Origin: Pseudomonas sp. MWU13-2105
GTDB taxonomy: Bacteria; Pseudomonadota; Gammaproteobacteria; Pseudomonadales; Pseudomonadaceae
Reading direction: 5' to 3'
NCBI RefSeq assembly: GCF_023242315.1
Contig: NZ_JALLIY010000010.1
Span: 1-64,000 of the forward strand
Length of the DNA: 64,000 bases
Shown here: positions 60,533 through 64,000 of the stretch, piece after piece
Layout: every line of letters starts with the position of its first letter
How positions within the stretch are numbered: position 1 is the first letter of the stretch
Position numbers and translations under genes: made by a program
The notes under the pieces: model-generated
What the model was told of the DNA's origin: nothing
What the model saw: only the letters and a program-made list of their open reading frames with translations
Databases searched by the model: none

Positions 60533-61904
60533 TTTCAATCGTGCCCTGGTCGAGAAATATGATCGCCCGGGGCCGCGTTATACCTCTTACCCCACCGCGC
60601 CGCAGTTCCATCAGGCCTTTGCCATGGACGATTATCAGCAAGCGGTGCGGGCCAGCAACCAGGCGGCGATCCCCAAGCCGCTCTCGGCCTATATCCATAT
60701 TCCGTTTTGCCAGAGCCTTTGTTACTACTGTGCCTGCCACAAGATCATCACCCGTAAAGCCCATCGCGCGGTCGAGTACCTGGGTTATCTCAAGCGTGAA
60801 ATCCTCATGCAGGGCGCTTTGTTCGAGCCTGGCCGCAAACTCACGCAGTTGCACCTGGGCGGCGGCACGCCGACCTATCTGAGCGGCGAGCAGTTGGCCG
60901 AACTGATGGCCTGCCTGCATCAGGCTTTCGAAATGGATGACAGCGATGACCACGAGTTTTCCATCGAGGTCGATCCGCGCACCATCAATACCGCACAGAT
61001 TCATGTCCTGCGGCGGCTGGGCTTCAACCGCCTGAGCTTTGGCGTGCAGGACTTCGACCCGGCGGTCCAGGCGGCGGTCAACCGCCAGCAGAGCGAAGCG
61101 CAGATCCATGCGCTGGTCGAGGCGGCGCGCCAGGCGCGTTTCAAATCGATCAGCGTCGACCTGATCTACGGCCTGCCACTGCAAACGACACAGAGCTTCG
61201 ATGTCACCCTGGGCAAGATCATCGCCCTGCGCCCGGATCGGATCGCCGCCTACAGCTACGCGCATCTGCCCGAGCGGGTCCGCGCGCAGCGCTTGATTCG
61301 CCCGGCGGACATGCCCCCGCCCGAGCGCAAGCTGGAATTGCTCGAACTGACCATCCGCCGGCTGACCGAGGCCGGTTATGTATATATCGGCATGGACCAT
61401 TTCGCCTTGCCGGAGGACGAGCTGGCGTTGGCCCGGGCCAACGGCACCTTGCACCGTAACTTCCAGGGCTATTCGACCCATGCCGACTGCGATCTGATCG
61501 GCCTCGGGGTATCGGCCATCGGCAAGGTCGGCGACAGCTACAGCCAGAGCGTCAAGGAGCTTTCGCAGTACTACGCGCGGCTCGATCAAGGCTTGTTGCC
61601 GGTGCATCGCGGTTACCGCCTGAATGCCGACGACCTGTTGCGCCGCGACGTGATCAACGACCTGATGTGCCATGGCCGCATCGACTTCGGCAAGTTCGAG
61701 ACGGCCCATGGCATCCGCTTCAGGCACTACTTTGCCGAGTCCCTGGGACAACTGCAGGAGCAGGTGCGCGATCGTCTGTTGGAGATCGACGACCAAGGCC
61801 TGCAACTGCTGCCCCAGGGACACCTGATGATGCGTAGCACCGCCATGGCCTTTGATGCCTACCTCGGGGCCGGGCAGAAAGGCCTGTTCTCGCGCACCGT
61901 CTGA
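60516..61904 (+). CDS. hemN: Oxygen-independent coproporphyrinogen III oxidase
   Basis: A 462-residue radical-SAM enzyme with the cluster motif C65, C69, C72 (plus C74) in FCQSLCYYCAC and the GGGTP motif in LHLGGGTPTYL. It converts coproporphyrinogen III to protoporphyrinogen IX without oxygen, needed for heme under anaerobiosis. Start 60516 or 60519; it lies inside the end of the HemN-like gene, so translation is probably coupled. Converges with nirN 13 bases later. Confidence 0.93.
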   Translation: MMPTFDFNRALVEKYDRPGPRYTSYPTAPQFHQAFAMDDYQQAVRASNQAAIPKPLSAYIHIPFCQSLCYYCACHKIITRKAHRAVEYLGYLKREILMQGALFEPGRKLTQLHLGGGTPTYLSGEQLAELMACLHQAFEMDDSDDHEFSIEVDPRTINTAQIHVLRRLGFNRLSFGVQDFDPAVQAAVNRQQSEAQIHALVEAARQARFKSISVDLIYGLPLQTTQSFDVTLGKIIALRPDRIAAYSYAHLPERVRAQRLIRPADMPPPERKLELLELTIRRLTEAGYVYIGMDHFALPEDELALARANGTLHRNFQGYSTHADCDLIGLGVSAIGKVGDSYSQSVKELSQYYARLDQGLLPVHRGYRLNADDLLRRDVINDLMCHGRIDFGKFETAHGIRFRHYFAESLGQLQEQVRDRLLEIDDQGLQLLPQGHLMMRSTAMAFDAYLGAGQKGLFSRTV

Positions 61905-61917
61905 GGCACCACCGGGC

Positions 61918-63423
61918 CTAGTGCGAGGTGCCTTCGGCGAACTCGATCTTGTTGCCGACGTTGTACTTGCCCGAGGGCTTGTTCATCGGGATGCGCTTGA
62001 TCTCCTTCAGGCTGTGGCTGTCATAGACGATCAAGGCGCCGTCGCTGGCCCAGATGCTCAGCAGCAGGTAACGGCCATCGTGGGTGAATTCGACGTGGGC
62101 AGCGGTCTTGCCGGGCATCGGCCGCAGGGTATGGGCGATCTCCAGGGTCTGTTTGTCGATCAGCTGGATCGCATCGTTGTCCGGGCCGAAGAACACATCG
62201 CTCCAGGCATATGGCGAGTTGATATGGCTGCGCATGAAGAAGCCCGGCCCGAGGGTGGGGATTTCCTTGATCAGCTTCCAGGTCTCGAGGTCGATGACCG
62301 AGATCAGCCCCTTGCTGATATTCGGCGTGGCGAATACCCAGCGGCCGTTGCGTTGCCAGTAGGTGCCCGAGCCCAGGTGCGGCATGCCCGGCAGCGCGAT
62401 CTCGCTGACCGCCCGGCCGCTGTCGAGGTCGATCACCTGGCCGCCCTCGGCCTTGCGCGAGGTGGCCAGCAATTGGTGATAGTCCGGGGAGAAGGAGAAG
62501 TCGTCGAGGTAGTCCTCGGCGTGGATCCGTCGCGGTTGCCAGTCCGGAGTGTCGCGGCTGGACAGTTCCCAGACTTCCTTGACGTCCTTGAGGGCGACGA
62601 TGAAGCTGTCCCGTGGCGGCGCGGTGTACACCGCACTGACCCGAGAGGGGCTGCCGTCCTGGCCGAGCGCCGGGATGTTCCTGACCAGGGACAGGTCGCG
62701 GGCATCGAGCACGATCAGGTTGCCGGGCAGGTAGTTGCCCACCAGCACCCAGCGGCCATCCTTGCTCACCGCCAGGTTGCGGGTGTTGAGTCCGGCGCGG
62801 ATTTCGGCGATCAGCTTCAGGTTGTACAGGTCGTACAGGCTGATCCAGCCGTCGCGGGAGGCGATGTAGACAAAGCGCCCGTCCGGGGAAAACTTCGGCC
62901 CGCCATGCACGGCGAAGTGCGAGGCAAAGCGCGCCAGCACGGTAAAGCGATCGCCGTCGAGAATGTCGATGTGATGATCGCCGGCTTCCACCACCACGAA
63001 CAGATTCAGCGGATCGGCATTGTGCTGTGGCGTGGCCGGCAGTCTGCCGATATCGTTGAGCAAGCTGTGGCTGGCGCGGATATCTTCGCTGCTCCAGCTC
63101 GGCGGGGTGGCCGGTGGGCGCTGCAGATAGTCCGCCAGGGCGTCGAGCCGCGCGTCGCTGAGCACTCCGGCATAGCCGGCCATCTGGCTGGCCGGGCGCC
63201 CCTTGGCAATCACCTCGCGGACCTCCGCCGGTTTGATCCGGCTGAGGCTCTCCGGCAGCAGCGCCGGCCCGCTGGCGCCGAAGCGCTGGACGCCATGACA
63301 GCCCTGGCATTGCGCCTGATAGTCCTGTGCGGCCTGTTCCAGTGCCGCACCGGAGAGGGACGCCGCCGCGCCGCCTTGAACCGCGCCGAGGCATGCCAGC
63401 GTGAGCAGCAACCGGCGCTTCAT
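61918..63423 (-). CDS. nirN: NirN, cytochrome c/d1-type dihydro-heme d1 dehydrogenase
   Basis: A 501-residue periplasmic protein with a signal peptide (LLLTLACLGAVQGGAAA), one c-type heme site CQGCH (C39, C42, H43) and a C-terminal eight-bladed d1-type domain. Length and context fit NirN, the last step in heme d1 maturation, rather than the longer NirS reductase. It overlaps nirE by ATGA, matching the end of the nir operon of P. aeruginosa (nirE-nirN). Confidence 0.88.
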   Translation of the reverse strand: MKRRLLLTLACLGAVQGGAAASLSGAALEQAAQDYQAQCQGCHGVQRFGASGPALLPESLSRIKPAEVREVIAKGRPASQMAGYAGVLSDARLDALADYLQRPPATPPSWSSEDIRASHSLLNDIGRLPATPQHNADPLNLFVVVEAGDHHIDILDGDRFTVLARFASHFAVHGGPKFSPDGRFVYIASRDGWISLYDLYNLKLIAEIRAGLNTRNLAVSKDGRWVLVGNYLPGNLIVLDARDLSLVRNIPALGQDGSPSRVSAVYTAPPRDSFIVALKDVKEVWELSSRDTPDWQPRRIHAEDYLDDFSFSPDYHQLLATSRKAEGGQVIDLDSGRAVSEIALPGMPHLGSGTYWQRNGRWVFATPNISKGLISVIDLETWKLIKEIPTLGPGFFMRSHINSPYAWSDVFFGPDNDAIQLIDKQTLEIAHTLRPMPGKTAAHVEFTHDGRYLLLSIWASDGALIVYDSHSLKEIKRIPMNKPSGKYNVGNKIEFAEGTSH

Positions 63424-64000
63424 ACCGCCACCTTGCTGTAGCGTGGGGCAAGTGCCGCGCCTGCAAAGCGCGCCGGATATTCCGGTTGTCGGGAAGCGAA
63501 CAGGCCGACCACCTGGCCGATCACCGTCAGCGTCGGCGTACCGGCCGGGCAGGCCAGCGCCAGGCTCGGCAATTGCCGCAGGGTTCCGCGCGCGACCTGC
63601 TGGTCGGGGCGGGTGCCGTTGCTGATCAAGGCCGCCGGGGTGTCGGCGGCCAGGCCGGCGTCGATCAGGCGCCGGGCGATCATCTCCAGGTTCGCCAGGC
63701 CCATGTAGAACACCAGGGTCTGGCCGCTGTCCGCGAGGTTGCGCCAGGGCAGCGTCAACTCATTATCCTGTTGCAGGTGGCCGGTGATGAACCGGCAGGA
63801 ACTGACCAGGTCGCGGTGGGTCAGCGGGATGCCGGCGTAGGCGCTGCAACCGGCCGCGGCGGTGATGCCCGGGACCACCAGGCAATCGATGCCGCGTTGC
63901 AACAGGTAGTCCAGCTCTTCGGCGCCACGGCCGAAAATGAACGGATCGCCGCCCTTGAGGCGGACCACGCGCTGATTCGCGGCGGCCAGTTCGGCGAGCA
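63420..64000 (-). CDS. nirE: NirE-type uroporphyrinogen-III C-methyltransferase (partial)
   Basis: The C-terminal part of a SUMT enzyme, running off the right edge: VVRLKGGDPFIFGRGAEELDYL and the motif VPGITAAAGCSAYAGIPLTHRD are characteristic. SUMT methylates uroporphyrinogen III to precorrin-2, the first step to heme d1. The overlap with nirN identifies it as NirE rather than CobA or CysG. About 193 residues lie in the window; the N-terminus is outside. Confidence 0.9.
   Translation of the reverse strand, partial: LAELAAANQRVVRLKGGDPFIFGRGAEELDYLLQRGIDCLVVPGITAAAGCSAYAGIPLTHRDLVSSCRFITGHLQQDNELTLPWRNLADSGQTLVFYMGLANLEMIARRLIDAGLAADTPAALISNGTRPDQQVARGTLRQLPSLALACPAGTPTLTVIGQVVGLFASRQPEYPARFAGAALAPRYSKVAV

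Noticed and set aside
60411..63441. Long frames opposite hemN (minus, 60411-61823) and nirN (plus, 61852-63441)
   Set aside because: Shadows of the hemN and nirN coding sequences.
1..64000. CRISPR arrays, tRNA, rRNA, transposases, phage genes
   Set aside because: I looked for regular direct repeats, tRNA-like cloverleafs and transposase or integrase motifs and saw none.

Overview
The window looks like chromosome from a denitrifying fluorescent-group Pseudomonas. The base composition is high-GC and the gene families are typical of that group: MocR regulators, the DUF3077 small-protein family, LysE exporters, an opine-oxidase-like three-subunit dehydrogenase, DdpX, and nirE/nirN. No rRNA, tRNA, CRISPR array, insertion sequence or phage gene was recognised. 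The organism assignment is inference from gene content, not from a marker gene.

Layout. 0-1.3 kb: a structured 5' leader before a DUF3077-like gene that seems to have lost its start codon, then two tiny proteins. 1.4-8.2 kb: a MocR regulator facing an unusual ferredoxin-reductase/M24-peptidase fusion, a LysE-type exporter and an MgtA Mg2+ ATPase. 8.3-12.8 kb: metal-oxyanion genes (chrB, chrA, and an arsA without its usual partners). 12.8-18 kb: a fructosyl-amino-acid (Amadori product) utilisation cluster with kinase, deglycase, binding protein, two permeases and a GntR/UTRA regulator, but no transporter ATPase. 18-25.4 kb: a LysR regulator divergent from a three-subunit opine-oxidase-like dehydrogenase, RidA, a binding protein, a GlcG-like protein and a DASS anion transporter. 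The two clusters together suggest scavenging of opine-like amino-acid conjugates.

25.4-38.9 kb: a large, apparently undescribed amine/alcohol catabolic region. It holds a taurine-type ABC transporter, a GMC alcohol oxidoreductase, an aldehyde dehydrogenase, a LysR regulator, an ArgE-like deacylase, a DUF1028 hydrolase, a class III aminotransferase, a TetR regulator, a flavin monooxygenase and RidA. A nearly identical 24-base motif sits upstream of two of its transcription units. 39-42.7 kb: a FUSC/HlyD/YtcA efflux set, then an AraC regulator preceded by an overlapping 14-codon ORF. 42.9-44.8 kb: a BON-domain protein and rcnR/rcnA for Ni/Co efflux. 44.9-48.9 kb: a copper cluster (DUF411, P1B ATPase, DUF2933, a Met-rich protein and a membrane protein) carrying both a CueR-type site and a perfect ANR/DNR box.

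49-51 kb: a DUF2157/DUF4401 membrane pair. 51.2-58.4 kb: an RpiR regulator, a D-Ala-D-Ala dipeptidase and a five-gene dipeptide ABC transporter, probably for recycling peptidoglycan dipeptides. 58.5-64 kb: ANR/DNR-type boxes, a CopD-like membrane protein, a HemN paralogue without the radical-SAM cysteines directly upstream of true hemN, and the end of a heme d1 operon (nirE, cut by the window edge, and nirN). The right-hand third therefore links copper, heme and denitrification functions that appear to share low-oxygen control.
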